Positions 16,394 through 25,969 of a stretch of 64,000 nt of DNA are shown one piece after another. This DNA is from Flavobacteriaceae bacterium Ap0902 (GTDB lineage Bacteria > Bacteroidota > Bacteroidia > Flavobacteriales > Weeksellaceae). A model generated the notes under the pieces. It was not told the DNA's origin. It saw nothing but the letters and a program-made list of their open reading frames with translations, and did not search any database. The number at the start of each line of letters is the position of its first letter. Within the stretch, counting starts at the first letter, position 1. The position numbers and the translations under genes were made by a program. The stretch spans positions 124,001 to 188,000 of the forward strand of contig WTFG01000003.1 of NCBI GenBank assembly GCA_009835005.1. The letters are read 5' to 3'.

Positions 16394-17362
16394 TTACTGT
16401 TTTTCTGCTATTTTCTCTCCCATTCTAATCGTAGTTTCTAGACCTTTAGAAGTATTGTTTAGTAAATCTTGATCGATTTTAATTTTGTTTTTTTCAAATA
16501 ATAAAACCACTGTAGAGCCTCCAAACTTAAAATAGCCTTTTTCTTCTCCTTTTTTAATTATAGAATCTTCAAAAGTCTGAACCATACTCCCCACCATAGT
16601 CGCCCCGACTTCTGCCATCACTACATTTCCAAAAATAGGATTATTAATCACAGTATATTCTCTTTTATTCAACCAAAAAATTTCTACCCTTTCTCTAAGT
16701 GCAATTGGATTTACGGAATAGTAATCTCCATCTATTTGATGATTCATAATGATTTCACCACTTACAGGGAAATGATACCTGTGATAATCGGGCGGTGCTA
16801 ACCTAATGATTAATAACGATCCATCTTCATATTGTGATGCAAGTGTTGGATTATCCAGAAAAGATGAAACGTTGAACTTATATCCTTTCACTATAAAATC
16901 TTGATTATCTAAATGAGAATAAGCCAAAACTTTACCATCTGCGGGAGAAACCACCACAGTAGAAATTGTATCTATAGGTCTTGCATTTTGCTTTAATTTT
17001 CTAGTGAAGAAATCATTAAAGTTTTCAAAATCCTGTTGTTCCGCAATTTGCATATCTATATCATAATCCGTTATAAACGGTTCAATTTTACCTGCAGAAG
17101 AAGGTTTATCCATCATATCACCATACATGGAGGACAGTATCTTTCTTTTGGCCAAAGCCCAAAGTGTGGCCTCACCTACTGGATTATGGTATAACCATGT
17201 TAGCCAATCTTCTCCAGCAACATTTTCAATCTTCATCTCTCCTGTTTCTCTATCCACATATTGAATAGGCGTTTGTGACCCAACAGGATATAATGCTAGC
17301 CCCAATAGCAGAACAATGATTATAGTAATTATCCATAATTTTTTAGCCTTAGCATATTTCAT
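16394..17362 (-). CDS. psd: Phosphatidylserine decarboxylase, membrane-anchored long form
   Basis: A 322-aa proenzyme converting phosphatidylserine to phosphatidylethanolamine. The self-cleavage motif is FKFGGSTVVLLF with Ser283 expected to become the pyruvoyl group. Upstream catalytic-type positions are visible in SPADGKV (D142) and APPDYHRYHFPV (H194/H197). An N-terminal hydrophobic anchor covers 9-26 (LWIITIIIVLLLGLALYP). At 322 aa it is longer than the short Psd of about 210-230 aa common in Bacteroidota and resembles the PSD-B/type II form. It is transcribed divergently from the DUF5686 gene across a 294-base gap. Confidence 0.85.
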   Translation of the reverse strand: MKYAKAKKLWIITIIIVLLLGLALYPVGSQTPIQYVDRETGEMKIENVAGEDWLTWLYHNPVGEATLWALAKRKILSSMYGDMMDKPSSAGKIEPFITDYDIDMQIAEQQDFENFNDFFTRKLKQNARPIDTISTVVVSPADGKVLAYSHLDNQDFIVKGYKFNVSSFLDNPTLASQYEDGSLLIIRLAPPDYHRYHFPVSGEIIMNHQIDGDYYSVNPIALRERVEIFWLNKREYTVINNPIFGNVVMAEVGATMVGSMVQTFEDSIIKKGEEKGYFKFGGSTVVLLFEKNKIKIDQDLLNNTSKGLETTIRMGEKIAEKQ

Positions 17363-17598
17363 AGCGAAAAGTTTATTTTAATTTAGTTTGACCTTTCAAT
17401 TTTTGAATGGTGGGCTTAATGGTAAAATCCTAAAATTAAGCATTAGTTTTTAATTCTTGAATTTATCCCACATCAATCAAAATAAATTTATATAGTCTAA
17501 ATTCTTTTTAAAAAAGTCCTGGAGTCACTTTAATAAAGAACCTAGAATTTCTGCCATAGTTAAATTAAAAGAAAAAATCATGCTAACACAATAATTAA

Positions 17599-17606
17599 TA
17601 TCTTTG
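17599..17606 (+). promoter_or_regulatory. Putative -7 promoter box (TATCTTTG) for the DUF5686 gene
   Basis: Perfect TAnnTTTG match 50 bases upstream of the ATG at 17657, followed by a T-run; leaves a leader of about 45 bases. Confidence 0.5.
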
Positions 17607-17656
17607 CAGACGTTTTTTTTAAATCAAATAGGTTACAACCACACACAACTCTACGT

Positions 17657-19918
17657 ATGAAAAATTGGTGTTTTATATTCATTGTCCTTAGTAGTTCTTT
17701 TGCTTTCTCTCAAGTAGAAGATATTGATAATAAAATCAATCTAAGAGATATGGTAATTGATGGAACTAGAGATGAAACTGCGCGGCAATTAATAAAAGAA
17801 GTAATCAAAAAACAGAAGCAAAATAGCCCAAAGCATTTAGATGCGTATCAATTCCAGAGTTATACTAAATTTCTATCTAAAATAGATTATAATGATATTC
17901 CAGATTTTAAGCCTAAAACGGCTAAGGATAGCATCAAGATTAAAAATTACCAAGAAAGTCTACAGTTTCATGAGGGGTTATTAGAGAAAGGTATGACATA
18001 CGCTTATACCAAAACGAAAGGAGAGAAAATTATCACAGATGCAGCCAGAATCTCTGGTATCAAAACACCGTTATTAGAAATTGCAACCATAGACCCATTA
18101 CCTTATGCTTTTGATACAGATGAGTTCAAATTCTTTTATTTTAGAAGTTTTATTAACCCTATTTCTAATAAGGGCTTACAACATTATAATTATCAAATAC
18201 AAGATACTATTATATTGAATGATAGAAGTACCATAGAGGTAAGTTTTAAGAATATCCGCCCAAAAGACAAACCACTTTACGGAACCCTTTTAATAGATGA
18301 GGCGGATAAAGCCTTGGCCGAGTTCTACGCAGAATATGAGGGAAATCCAGAAGATTATTCCAATGGTGGAATTACAATCATTGTAGGAAGTAAAAATCCT
18401 AAAAACTATTTTTTGACTAGCAAGTATAAAAAAATAAATGGTGCTTGGTTTCCAGATAGGCAAAATTACTATCGCGTGTCTAAAGTCAAATACCACACAG
18501 ATTCCTTACAATTAAAACCAAAAGATTACTACTATACCAATACGATGAGCGCAGAGGTTACTTACTTCAATCATCAAAATAATGTCACGTTAGATGATAA
18601 AGCTTTTAAAGGATTTAATCATGAAATCACCAAAGAAGCTTTTTATAAATTTGATGAAATCATACCTGATTATAGAACAGATTCTTTAACTAGGTTAGAG
18701 AAAGAGACTTATGTCGTATTAGATAGTGTGGGAGAAAAAGAGAATGTAAACAAAATCATAAAATATGGAAGGTTTTTTCTCAATGGTTTGAATATCCCCA
18801 TGGGTTCTCTAGATTTCTACCTGCCTTCTATTTATGGGAGCAATGGTCATGAGGGTACTGTCCTAGGAGCTAAACTTTCTACCAACAATAATTTCCACGA
18901 TAGGATTGGCTTTGAGGGTAGCATTAATTATGGTTTCAAAGACAAGAAGTTTAAATATATGTTAGGAACCAATTATGTAGTCAATAAAGAAAAGCATGCC
19001 ATTATTGGTGCTAGGTATAAAAGTGATGTAACAGCCTTTGGAAAGCCAGTGAATGCTGTACGTTCGGGTTTTAATTACTTTAGAGAAAAATGGATCAATG
19101 GTAGTAATACCAATTATTTTAAGTTAAAAGAATATGAATTATATGGAGAAACTACTTTCTTTGAAAATTTAGATTTTGAAACCTCTTTAACGTGGAGGGA
19201 TAAGCAATCCCTTGTTCCTTATGCTTTTAAAAGTTTTGATGTAGATAAAAACTATGAACAATTAGGTGCAGATATTTATTTAAGGTATTCACCCAACCGT
19301 CATTATATTTCTATGCCCTATGGAAATATTACCACACAATCTGGAGCTACCAACTTTTATCTACTAGCCAACTTAAACACACCAGCAAAGGATGAAGGAT
19401 ATGAAAGTATACGGTTACAAGCTTCTGCAGAACATGAATTTTCTTGGTTGAACAAAAGAGCGCATTTCATTTTGAGAGGAGGAACTGTCATAGGCGAGGC
19501 TCCTCTCTGGGAAACTTTTAATCAAGGTAAACGTGGAGACGGTTCTTGGTTTAAACCTTGGAGTCTTGGGAGCACCAATACTTTTGAAACTATGCCTTAT
19601 GGGCAATTCTTCTCAGAACACTATATCATGGCTCAGTATAGACAAGAATGGTTTCATATCACAAAAGGGACTCCTGTGTATACTGTAATTCGCGGAATTT
19701 ATGGAGATTTTAAAAACAAGAACCTGCACCGATTATATAATTTTGATACGTTGGACAAAGGTTATTTTGAGGGAGGAATAGAAGTAAGAAGAATCTTGTT
19801 CAATACCTTTGGGCTAGGTGCATATTATAACTTTGGCGCCTATCAAAAAGATAATTTTGGAGATAATTTCATGCTTAAATTTACCTTAGATGTACCTTTT
19901 ACCAGTATAAAATTTTAA
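17657..19918 (+). CDS. DUF5686-family outer-membrane protein
   Basis: A 753-aa exported protein with signal peptide MKNWCFIFIVLSSSFAFSQ. The region after it (RQLIKEVIKKQKQNSPKHL, then AYQFQSYTKF) is the hallmark start of DUF5686 proteins, and the C-terminal half is a beta-barrel ending in FTLDVPFTSIKF. Most relatives have an N-terminal carboxypeptidase-regulatory-like domain; here it is missing, so this is the short form. Function is unknown; the family is widespread and abundant in Bacteroidota outer membranes. It is followed after 12 bases by the TPR-SUFU gene, probably in one transcript. Confidence 0.8.
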   Translation: MKNWCFIFIVLSSSFAFSQVEDIDNKINLRDMVIDGTRDETARQLIKEVIKKQKQNSPKHLDAYQFQSYTKFLSKIDYNDIPDFKPKTAKDSIKIKNYQESLQFHEGLLEKGMTYAYTKTKGEKIITDAARISGIKTPLLEIATIDPLPYAFDTDEFKFFYFRSFINPISNKGLQHYNYQIQDTIILNDRSTIEVSFKNIRPKDKPLYGTLLIDEADKALAEFYAEYEGNPEDYSNGGITIIVGSKNPKNYFLTSKYKKINGAWFPDRQNYYRVSKVKYHTDSLQLKPKDYYYTNTMSAEVTYFNHQNNVTLDDKAFKGFNHEITKEAFYKFDEIIPDYRTDSLTRLEKETYVVLDSVGEKENVNKIIKYGRFFLNGLNIPMGSLDFYLPSIYGSNGHEGTVLGAKLSTNNNFHDRIGFEGSINYGFKDKKFKYMLGTNYVVNKEKHAIIGARYKSDVTAFGKPVNAVRSGFNYFREKWINGSNTNYFKLKEYELYGETTFFENLDFETSLTWRDKQSLVPYAFKSFDVDKNYEQLGADIYLRYSPNRHYISMPYGNITTQSGATNFYLLANLNTPAKDEGYESIRLQASAEHEFSWLNKRAHFILRGGTVIGEAPLWETFNQGKRGDGSWFKPWSLGSTNTFETMPYGQFFSEHYIMAQYRQEWFHITKGTPVYTVIRGIYGDFKNKNLHRLYNFDTLDKGYFEGGIEVRRILFNTFGLGAYYNFGAYQKDNFGDNFMLKFTLDVPFTSIKF

Positions 19919-19930
19919 ACTAAACCATCC

Positions 19931-21466
19931 ATGGATCAACAAGAAATTTTAGAAAAAATAGAAATTTGGTATGAACAGGACGAACATCAAAAGATAGTTG
20001 ATTTAATATTATCCCTGCCAGAAAAGGATCAAACACCCATACTCTTGAGTGAGGTTGGGAGAGCTTATAACAATTTATACTGGCAAAACCCAGAGAAAAA
20101 CGGAAACCTACCGTTACTTAAAGCAAAGGAAGTTCTAGAAAATCTTAGAGATGATTTAATAGATGATTACAAATGGCATTATAGGATAGCATATACCTAT
20201 TTTTATCTAGAAGATGCGGACAGTGCAGAATTTCATTTCAAGGAATCAGAAAGATTAGGGACTGACAAACACAGCATGTATTTAGATGCAATAGATTTAT
20301 CTAAAGAAAAGGGAATTTCTTTGGCAGATGCATTGGACGAGGTCTGGGAAATGGATGGGGTCTTTGATGGACCTATGGCGTATTATACAGCAGACGAAAT
20401 GGAACATTTAGAAAACTTTATAGATACCAATTATGGCAAAATAGATGGGGTTTTTCATGAAATCGTTTCTCCCGATATCCATTGTGATATTTATATCATT
20501 AAACCAACCCCAGAAAGAAATTATTATACGCTGATTACTGGCGGTATGGGTGCCTATGAGATGAATGTCCCAGAAGGTTTTGAAAGTTATAAAAGAGCAG
20601 AATTAATGATCAATCTGCCACCTGATTGGGATATCAATAGCGAGGATGAATCATTGAGCTGGCCTATTCAATGGCTCAAGGTTTTGGCCAGATTACCTAT
20701 CAATCAAAATACATTTTTGGGATGGGGGCATACTGTCCCAACAGGAGCACCTTTAGAAGGTACCCACTTTGACTGCTTTATACTCCTGGGTACTCAAAAC
20801 AAGGCTGGTGAAGACGCATATCTAGAATTAGAAAATGGTGAAACGATTACATTTTATACCATCTTCCCTTTATATCCAGAGGAAACGATGTATAAACTTG
20901 ATCATGACGCAGAGGCTTTATTAGAAAAATTTGATGATGCGGGGCTTCCTTACCCTCCTATTGTCCAGATAGATAGACCCAATACTTGTATAGGCTATGA
21001 GGTAAAACCTAATGAATATCTATTAAATCAGATCCATTGGATTTTCACACCAAATATGTATAATTCTTTGATGAATTTTGTCGTAGATGTTAAAACCTAT
21101 AATCAGGAAATTGATAATGATTTAGCGGATTTCAATCCTTTTGCTACTATTTTTACAAGTGATAAAGTGAAGTTGATGTATGAGGCATTCATCCAATCTA
21201 AAGATGATTTGTTAGAAACTGAAACCTTATTAATGGAAGAAGAAGTTTTTGCACAACAGCCACAGGACGGTTATTACTATGCCAAAATTTTAGCGGAACT
21301 AAACTCCGGACAGGACCATATATTTAGCTCGCTCAACTTATTATTGCAAGTTCAAAATACGCTTGCCAACAAAGAACTAGGAGATTATATCCATTTTCAA
21401 GGTTTAGAAATTCAAGGGTATGAGGAAAATGGAACTCCCGTGGTCTATTTGTTATTAGGGAATTAA
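19931..21466 (+). CDS. TPR plus suppressor-of-fused (SUFU) domain protein
   Basis: A 511-aa cytoplasmic protein. Residues 1-120 are TPR-like helices (WHYRIAYTYFYLEDADSAEF). Residues about 155-360 match the SUFU domain: VSPDIHCDIYIIKPTPER, YYTLITGGMGAYEMNVP, RAELMINLPPDW, WPIQWLKVLARLPI and GHTVPTG. Bacterial SUFU proteins are often linked to polymorphic-toxin immunity, but no toxin gene is adjacent. The C-terminal 150 residues are unassigned and acidic. It begins 12 bases after the DUF5686 gene. Confidence 0.8.
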   Translation: MDQQEILEKIEIWYEQDEHQKIVDLILSLPEKDQTPILLSEVGRAYNNLYWQNPEKNGNLPLLKAKEVLENLRDDLIDDYKWHYRIAYTYFYLEDADSAEFHFKESERLGTDKHSMYLDAIDLSKEKGISLADALDEVWEMDGVFDGPMAYYTADEMEHLENFIDTNYGKIDGVFHEIVSPDIHCDIYIIKPTPERNYYTLITGGMGAYEMNVPEGFESYKRAELMINLPPDWDINSEDESLSWPIQWLKVLARLPINQNTFLGWGHTVPTGAPLEGTHFDCFILLGTQNKAGEDAYLELENGETITFYTIFPLYPEETMYKLDHDAEALLEKFDDAGLPYPPIVQIDRPNTCIGYEVKPNEYLLNQIHWIFTPNMYNSLMNFVVDVKTYNQEIDNDLADFNPFATIFTSDKVKLMYEAFIQSKDDLLETETLLMEEEVFAQQPQDGYYYAKILAELNSGQDHIFSSLNLLLQVQNTLANKELGDYIHFQGLEIQGYEENGTPVVYLLLGN

Positions 21467-21498
21467 AGTATAGATGAAGATAATGTAAAAAAGTAACT

Positions 21499-21618
21499 GT
21501 CTCAAAATACCGCTTTTGTCACCCCAAAACACATTTCATAATCTCATAACAAACTGGCTTATAACCCAACAAAATTATGAATCAGCTTTAGAATGACCAG
21601 TTATTAAGGTTTTGAGAC
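21499..21618. repeat. Inverted-repeat-bounded intergenic element (MITE-like or long-loop terminator)
   Basis: GTCTCAAAA at 21499-21507 is exactly complementary to TTTTGAGAC at 21610-21618, with weaker similarity extending outward (AACTGTCTC against AGCCGTCTC). The 120-base unit fills the gap between two convergent genes. It has no ORF. It may be a small mobile-element remnant or a bidirectional terminator with a very long loop. Confidence 0.4.
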
Positions 21619-21648
21619 GGCTATTTAATTTTTATTAGAATTTTTGAA

Positions 21649-22117
21649 TTACTCTCTAGCAACCTTCATGGCAATCTCTTGCATTTCTTTTGCTTTGGCT
21701 TGCAAATAATCAGTTAATTTCTTTGAATCCCCTTCTGTCATGTTAGAAAATACCCCTGCCTTGGCAGATAATTCTTCTCCTTTCATGGTCAATGCTTGAA
21801 CTTTGTCCATATCCTGAGACTCCATAGCTTCTTTATATTCCTTCATGAATTCTTCATAAGAATTAATATAGTCTTGCAAAGCAGGATTATCAAAATTGGG
21901 CGCCTCTGATGCTAGAACCCCATCTTTTGATGCACCGTATCTGTGCTATTATCCTCTTCCTCTATAACCACATCTATTCTATTTACCTCATCTATTCTGG
22001 TCATGTCATCATATTCATTCACATCTTCTATCTCTGTTGTCTCTTCTGTTTTTTTATCATTACAAGAAATAAAAGATAATAATGCTATGACAGCGAAAAT
22101 TAAAATTGATTTTTCAT
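21649..22117 (-). pseudogene. Small lipoprotein gene with two frameshifts
   Basis: Piecing three frames together gives a coherent lipoprotein of about 155 aa. The ATG at 22117 is followed by five A residues; a sixth would read MKKSILIFAVIALLSFISC, a perfect lipoprotein signal. The second frame continues through an acidic stretch (TEIEDVNEYDDMTRIDEV) to DNSTDT. A second one-base loss near 21934-21941 moves into the third frame: GASKDGVLASEAPNFDNPAL followed by the intact C-terminal 76 residues with helical, charged repeats (EEFMKEYKEAMESQDMDKV). The domain is not recognised. Either it is decayed or both losses are base-calling errors. Confidence 0.6.
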
Positions 22118-22554
22118 AAATACTAGTTTTTTGGTTCCATTCTAGGTAAAATTAAGATTTATAATTTTAAAAATGATTAATTTAAAGTAAAATAAGCCAT
22201 TGATTAATCCTTATTTATGAATTAACCATCTAATTATAAATTTTATAAGATACAAATTTAACCCCTGTCTTCTCTATATGGAGATTAAAATATATCGTAG
22301 CATATTTATGTACGCCACAAGTTAGAAAATCATCTCTTGAGAACTTGTAATCATAAATTCACAAATGATAACATAAATAATTATAACTTGTTAAATATTT
22401 TATAACATATAATAACTTTTAGACAAAGCTTTTGTTTTAATTAAATGAATTTTATAATTTAACAGAAAGAATTAATAGTATCTTCAATTACTATCTCAAA
22501 AAGAATCGTTTATCATAGAACTTTAATATCAATCAACCAAAAACTTTAAATATC
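22118..22554. other. 437-base AT-rich intergenic region upstream of the lactonase operon
   Basis: No ORF, RNA gene or clear TAnnTTTG box is seen. A 7-bp inverted repeat ACAAGTT (22317-22323) and AACTTGT (22342-22348) occurs, with a further AACTTGT at 22386-22392. These could be operator half-sites for the downstream catabolic operon, but this is only suggestive in such AT-rich DNA. Confidence 0.3.
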
Positions 22555-23349
22555 ATGAATAATGAAATTAGATTATACATGTTTCAAACGGGTGTTTTGA
22601 AATGTAGAGAAAACAACATTAAGATGAATGCTTCCTTAGAACCTTATGAAATTCCTGTGCCGTGGTATCTGATCACCCATCCCAAAGGGCATATCATAAT
22701 AGACGGTGGAAATGCAGTAGAGTGTGCCACCAATCCAAAAGAACATTGGGGTGCAATTACAGAGGTTTATTGGCCAGTAATGAAAGAAGAGGAAGGTTGT
22801 GTCAATGTAATTAAAGCGTTAGGTATAGACCCCCATGATATTAAATATGTATTGCAATCCCACTTGCATTTAGACCATACAGGTGCAACAGGAAGATTCC
22901 CTAATGCTACCCATATAGTCCAGAGAAAAGAATATGAATATGCTTATACTGCAGATTGGTTTGCTGCTGGAGGTTATATTAGAAAGGATTTTGACAAGCC
23001 AGACATCAAATGGCATTTCCTAGAAATAGAAAACAATGAAATATATGACATCTATGGCGATGGTGTAGTGAAAATTATACCTACCCCAGGACATTCTCCA
23101 GGACATTGTAGTTTCTTGATTACGCTACCAGAAGATGGTTCTATTTTATTAACAGTAGATGCAGCCTACACCACAGACCATTATGAAGACAAAGCACTTC
23201 CTGGATTCCTAGCTTCTGCTGTAGATTCTGTGCGGTCCGTAGCCAAATTAAGAGAAATATCCTCCGTGAATAATGCCATGGTTGTAACTGGGCATGACCC
23301 CGATGCTTGGGGACAATTTAAAAAAGGACCTAAAGCATATTATAAATAA
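22555..23349 (+). CDS. Metallo-beta-lactamase-fold lactonase, BlcC/AttM-like (gamma-butyrolactone / AHL lactonase)
   Basis: A 264-aa cytoplasmic lactonase. The zinc motif is HLHLDH at 103-108, with H180 in TPGHSPGH, D202 in VDAAY and H247 in VTGHDPDAW. From memory the sequence is close along its length to Agrobacterium BlcC (AttM): RLYM start, GGNA, VYWPV, QSHLHLDHTGATGRFPNATH, YIRKDFDKP, KALPGFLAS. BlcC opens gamma-butyrolactone to 4-hydroxybutyrate and can also open N-acyl-homoserine lactones. Two dehydrogenases expected to oxidise the product follow directly (6-base gap), which makes gamma-butyrolactone the more likely substrate. Confidence 0.85.
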   Translation: MNNEIRLYMFQTGVLKCRENNIKMNASLEPYEIPVPWYLITHPKGHIIIDGGNAVECATNPKEHWGAITEVYWPVMKEEEGCVNVIKALGIDPHDIKYVLQSHLHLDHTGATGRFPNATHIVQRKEYEYAYTADWFAAGGYIRKDFDKPDIKWHFLEIENNEIYDIYGDGVVKIIPTPGHSPGHCSFLITLPEDGSILLTVDAAYTTDHYEDKALPGFLASAVDSVRSVAKLREISSVNNAMVVTGHDPDAWGQFKKGPKAYYK

Positions 23350-23354
23350 AAAAA

Positions 23355-24491
23355 ATGAAGATTATGAAAACCAGAGCAGTAGTTTTACATAAAATAGGTC
23401 ATGAAAGACCTTATACGGAGACCAAACCTCTTACCATAGAAGAGGTTGAATTAGGAGAACCAGGCTATGAAGAAGTTTTGGTAAAAATTAAAGCAGCAGG
23501 AATTTGCCACTCAGATTTATCTGTCGTGGATGGCAATAGGCCACGTCCTGTCCCTATGGTTTTAGGTCATGAGGCATCTGGAATTATTGAAAAAGTAGGT
23601 GAACATGTCAAAGGGTTTGAGGTAGGAGATCATGTGGTATTTGCCTTCTTACCATCTTGTGGGCAATGTAAATATTGTCAATCTGGCAGAACCGCTCTTT
23701 GTGAGCCAGGTGCAGCAGCTAATACCGCAGGAACTTTGTTAAATGGGGATAAAAAAATCACCAAAAATGGTGAAACATATTATCACCATTTGGGCGTTTC
23801 TGGTTTTGCAGATTATTCAGTAGCCTCTATCCATTCCTTGGTTAAAATTGATAAAAATATTCCTTTTGATATTGCAGCCATTTTTGGTTGTGCTATATTA
23901 ACAGGAGTGGGTGCTGTAGTACACACGGCAGAAATGCATGCTGGCGAATCTGTGATGGTCGTTGGATTAGGTGGTGTTGGATTGTCTGCAATTCTGGGAG
24001 CACAAGCAGCTGGCGCTTCTAAAATCATTGCTGCGGATATTAACCCATATAAATTGGATGTAGCCAAAGATTTTGGCGCGGATGATGTCGTAAACTCCAG
24101 TGATAAGGATGCCATGGAAAAGGTAAAAAACATGACAGATAAAGGACCTGATATTTCCTTGGAATTTGCAGGAGCCATGCCCGCATTAGATTTTGCATTT
24201 AATGCTACCAACAGAGGGGGAAGAACAGTTACAGCTGCTTTGCCCCATCCAGATTCTAGGCTTTCCCTTAATCCATTGACTTTGGTTGGTCAAGAAAAAA
24301 CTTTAAAAGGTTGTTATCTTGGTAGTAGTTCTCCTAAAGTAGATATCCCTAACTTTATGGATATGTATCAAGCAGGACGTTTACCAGTGGAGAAATTAAT
24401 TACGCATCGCATGAAATTAGAAGATATCAATGAGGGCTTTGAAAGATTAGCCGCTGGGGAAGCCATTAGACAAGTAATAATTTTTGATTAA
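23355..24491 (+). CDS. Zinc-dependent alcohol dehydrogenase, likely 4-hydroxybutyrate dehydrogenase
   Basis: A 378-aa medium-chain dehydrogenase. Catalytic zinc ligands are C51 (GICHSD), H72-E73 (GHEASG) and C179 (FGCAILTG); the structural zinc cysteines are C102, C105, C108 and C116 (CGQCKYCQSGRTALC). The NAD-binding loop GLGGVG is at 204-209. An in-frame ATG at 23364 is an equally plausible start. Placed between a GBL-type lactonase and a succinate-semialdehyde dehydrogenase, it most likely oxidises 4-hydroxybutyrate to succinic semialdehyde; this assignment is from context. Spacing on both sides (5 and 10 bases) indicates an operon. Confidence 0.75.
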   Translation: MKIMKTRAVVLHKIGHERPYTETKPLTIEEVELGEPGYEEVLVKIKAAGICHSDLSVVDGNRPRPVPMVLGHEASGIIEKVGEHVKGFEVGDHVVFAFLPSCGQCKYCQSGRTALCEPGAAANTAGTLLNGDKKITKNGETYYHHLGVSGFADYSVASIHSLVKIDKNIPFDIAAIFGCAILTGVGAVVHTAEMHAGESVMVVGLGGVGLSAILGAQAAGASKIIAADINPYKLDVAKDFGADDVVNSSDKDAMEKVKNMTDKGPDISLEFAGAMPALDFAFNATNRGGRTVTAALPHPDSRLSLNPLTLVGQEKTLKGCYLGSSSPKVDIPNFMDMYQAGRLPVEKLITHRMKLEDINEGFERLAAGEAIRQVIIFD

Positions 24492-24501
24492 AACTAAATA
24501 T

Positions 24502-25947
24502 ATGAGCAATTATAAAGATTTAATATTTGATAAATCCTTCATTAACGGTGAATGGACCGACGGAACAGGAAAAAAATTAGAAATCACGAACCCTGCGGAT
24601 GGTACCGAGGTGGCCAAAGTTTATAATCACGATATATCCCATGTAAAAAAAGCCATTGATGCAGCCCATGATGCTTTTCCTACGTGGAGTGGTAAAACTG
24701 CCAAAGAGAGATCTGGCATTATGAAAAAATGGTTTGATCTTATCATGAAAAATAAAGATGAAATCGCCCATATCATGGCGCTAGAATCTGCTAAACCCTT
24801 GGCAGAGTGCAAAGGAGAGATTGACTATGGAGCTGGTTTTGTAGAATGGTACGCAGAACAGGCCAAAAGAAACAATGGAAGCACAATCCCTGGCTATACA
24901 GAAGACCGCAGAGTCAAAGTGATTAAACAACCCGTAGGTGTGGTGGGTGCAATTACCCCATGGAATTTCCCCTTAGCCATGATTACACGTAAAATTGCCC
25001 CTGCACTTTCTATAGGTTGTACGATTGTATCTAGACCTAGTATTTCCACCCCATTAACAGCCTTGACTTTGGTTCATCTAGCAGAAAAAGCAGGTTTCCC
25101 AAAAGGTGTGTTCAATATGGTGATAGGAGATGATTCTTCTGCCATGGGTAAGGAATTATGTGAGAACCCTAAAGTGGCAAAAATTTCATTTACGGGCTCA
25201 ACGCGCGTGGGTAAGATTTTAATGGAACAATGTAGCCAAGATCTCAAAAGATTGAGCCTTGAATTAGGTGGAAACGCACCGCTTATAGTTTTTGAAGATG
25301 CTAATATAGACGACGCCGTGGAGGGAGCGATGGCTGGTAAATTCCGTTTTTCTGGCCAAACTTGCGTATGTGTGAATAGGATCTTGGTTCATGAAAATGT
25401 CCATAATGAATTTGTAGAAAAATTTGTGAAAGCCGCACAAAATCTTAAAATTGGTCCTGGTCTAGAAGAAGGTGTGAATTTTGGCGCCTTAATCAATACC
25501 AAGGCTGTAGAAAAAATGCAGGGTTTTGTGGATGATGCTAAAGAAAAAGGAGGAAAAGTCTTGCATGGGGGTAAAAAAATAGATGATCACTTCTATCCTC
25601 CTACCGTGATCACCAATGCAACTCCAGAGATGAAATTTGCTAAAGAAGAAATCTTTGGCCCTGTGGCGCCCATCTTTAAATTTAAAACAGAAGAAGAAGC
25701 CATCCAAATGGCCAATGACACCGTTTATGGTTTAGCATCTTATTACTATACCAACGATTTAAACCGTTCTATCCGTATGAGTGAACAATTGGAATACGGG
25801 ATTGTAGGGCTTAATACAGGATTAATCTCTAATGAATCCGTTCCATTTGGAGGAATTAAACATTCTGGATTTGGTAGAGAGGGTTCTGTTTATGGTTTAG
25901 AAGACTTTGTCCATATCAAATATATCTGCACAGGAAATGTGAAATAA
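24502..25947 (+). CDS. gabD: Succinate-semialdehyde dehydrogenase (GabD-like)
   Basis: A 481-aa aldehyde dehydrogenase. The ATG at 24502 is preferred; a longer frame would start on a TTG inside the upstream gene. Active-site residues are N155 (TPWNFP), E254 (LELGG) and C288 in GQTCVCVNR; the C288-x-C290 pair matches GabD-type SSADHs. The cofactor-binding Lys of the usual KPA motif is Arg178 here (SRPSISTP), which is unusual. It would turn succinic semialdehyde into succinate as the last step of gamma-butyrolactone/GHB use, feeding the TCA cycle. A strong terminator follows. Confidence 0.85.
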   Translation: MSNYKDLIFDKSFINGEWTDGTGKKLEITNPADGTEVAKVYNHDISHVKKAIDAAHDAFPTWSGKTAKERSGIMKKWFDLIMKNKDEIAHIMALESAKPLAECKGEIDYGAGFVEWYAEQAKRNNGSTIPGYTEDRRVKVIKQPVGVVGAITPWNFPLAMITRKIAPALSIGCTIVSRPSISTPLTALTLVHLAEKAGFPKGVFNMVIGDDSSAMGKELCENPKVAKISFTGSTRVGKILMEQCSQDLKRLSLELGGNAPLIVFEDANIDDAVEGAMAGKFRFSGQTCVCVNRILVHENVHNEFVEKFVKAAQNLKIGPGLEEGVNFGALINTKAVEKMQGFVDDAKEKGGKVLHGGKKIDDHFYPPTVITNATPEMKFAKEEIFGPVAPIFKFKTEEEAIQMANDTVYGLASYYYTNDLNRSIRMSEQLEYGIVGLNTGLISNESVPFGGIKHSGFGREGSVYGLEDFVHIKYICTGNVK

Positions 25948-25969
25948 TAAACTTGATGTTTAAATAAAT

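Noticed and set aside
23813-24211. 132-residue minus-strand open frame inside the alcohol dehydrogenase gene
   Set aside because: Shadow frame of a well-supported gene with no motif or start signal of its own.
24484-24501. Longer start (TTG) for the succinate-semialdehyde dehydrogenase
   Set aside because: It overlaps the upstream stop, adds six residues without similarity, and a good ATG follows at 24502.
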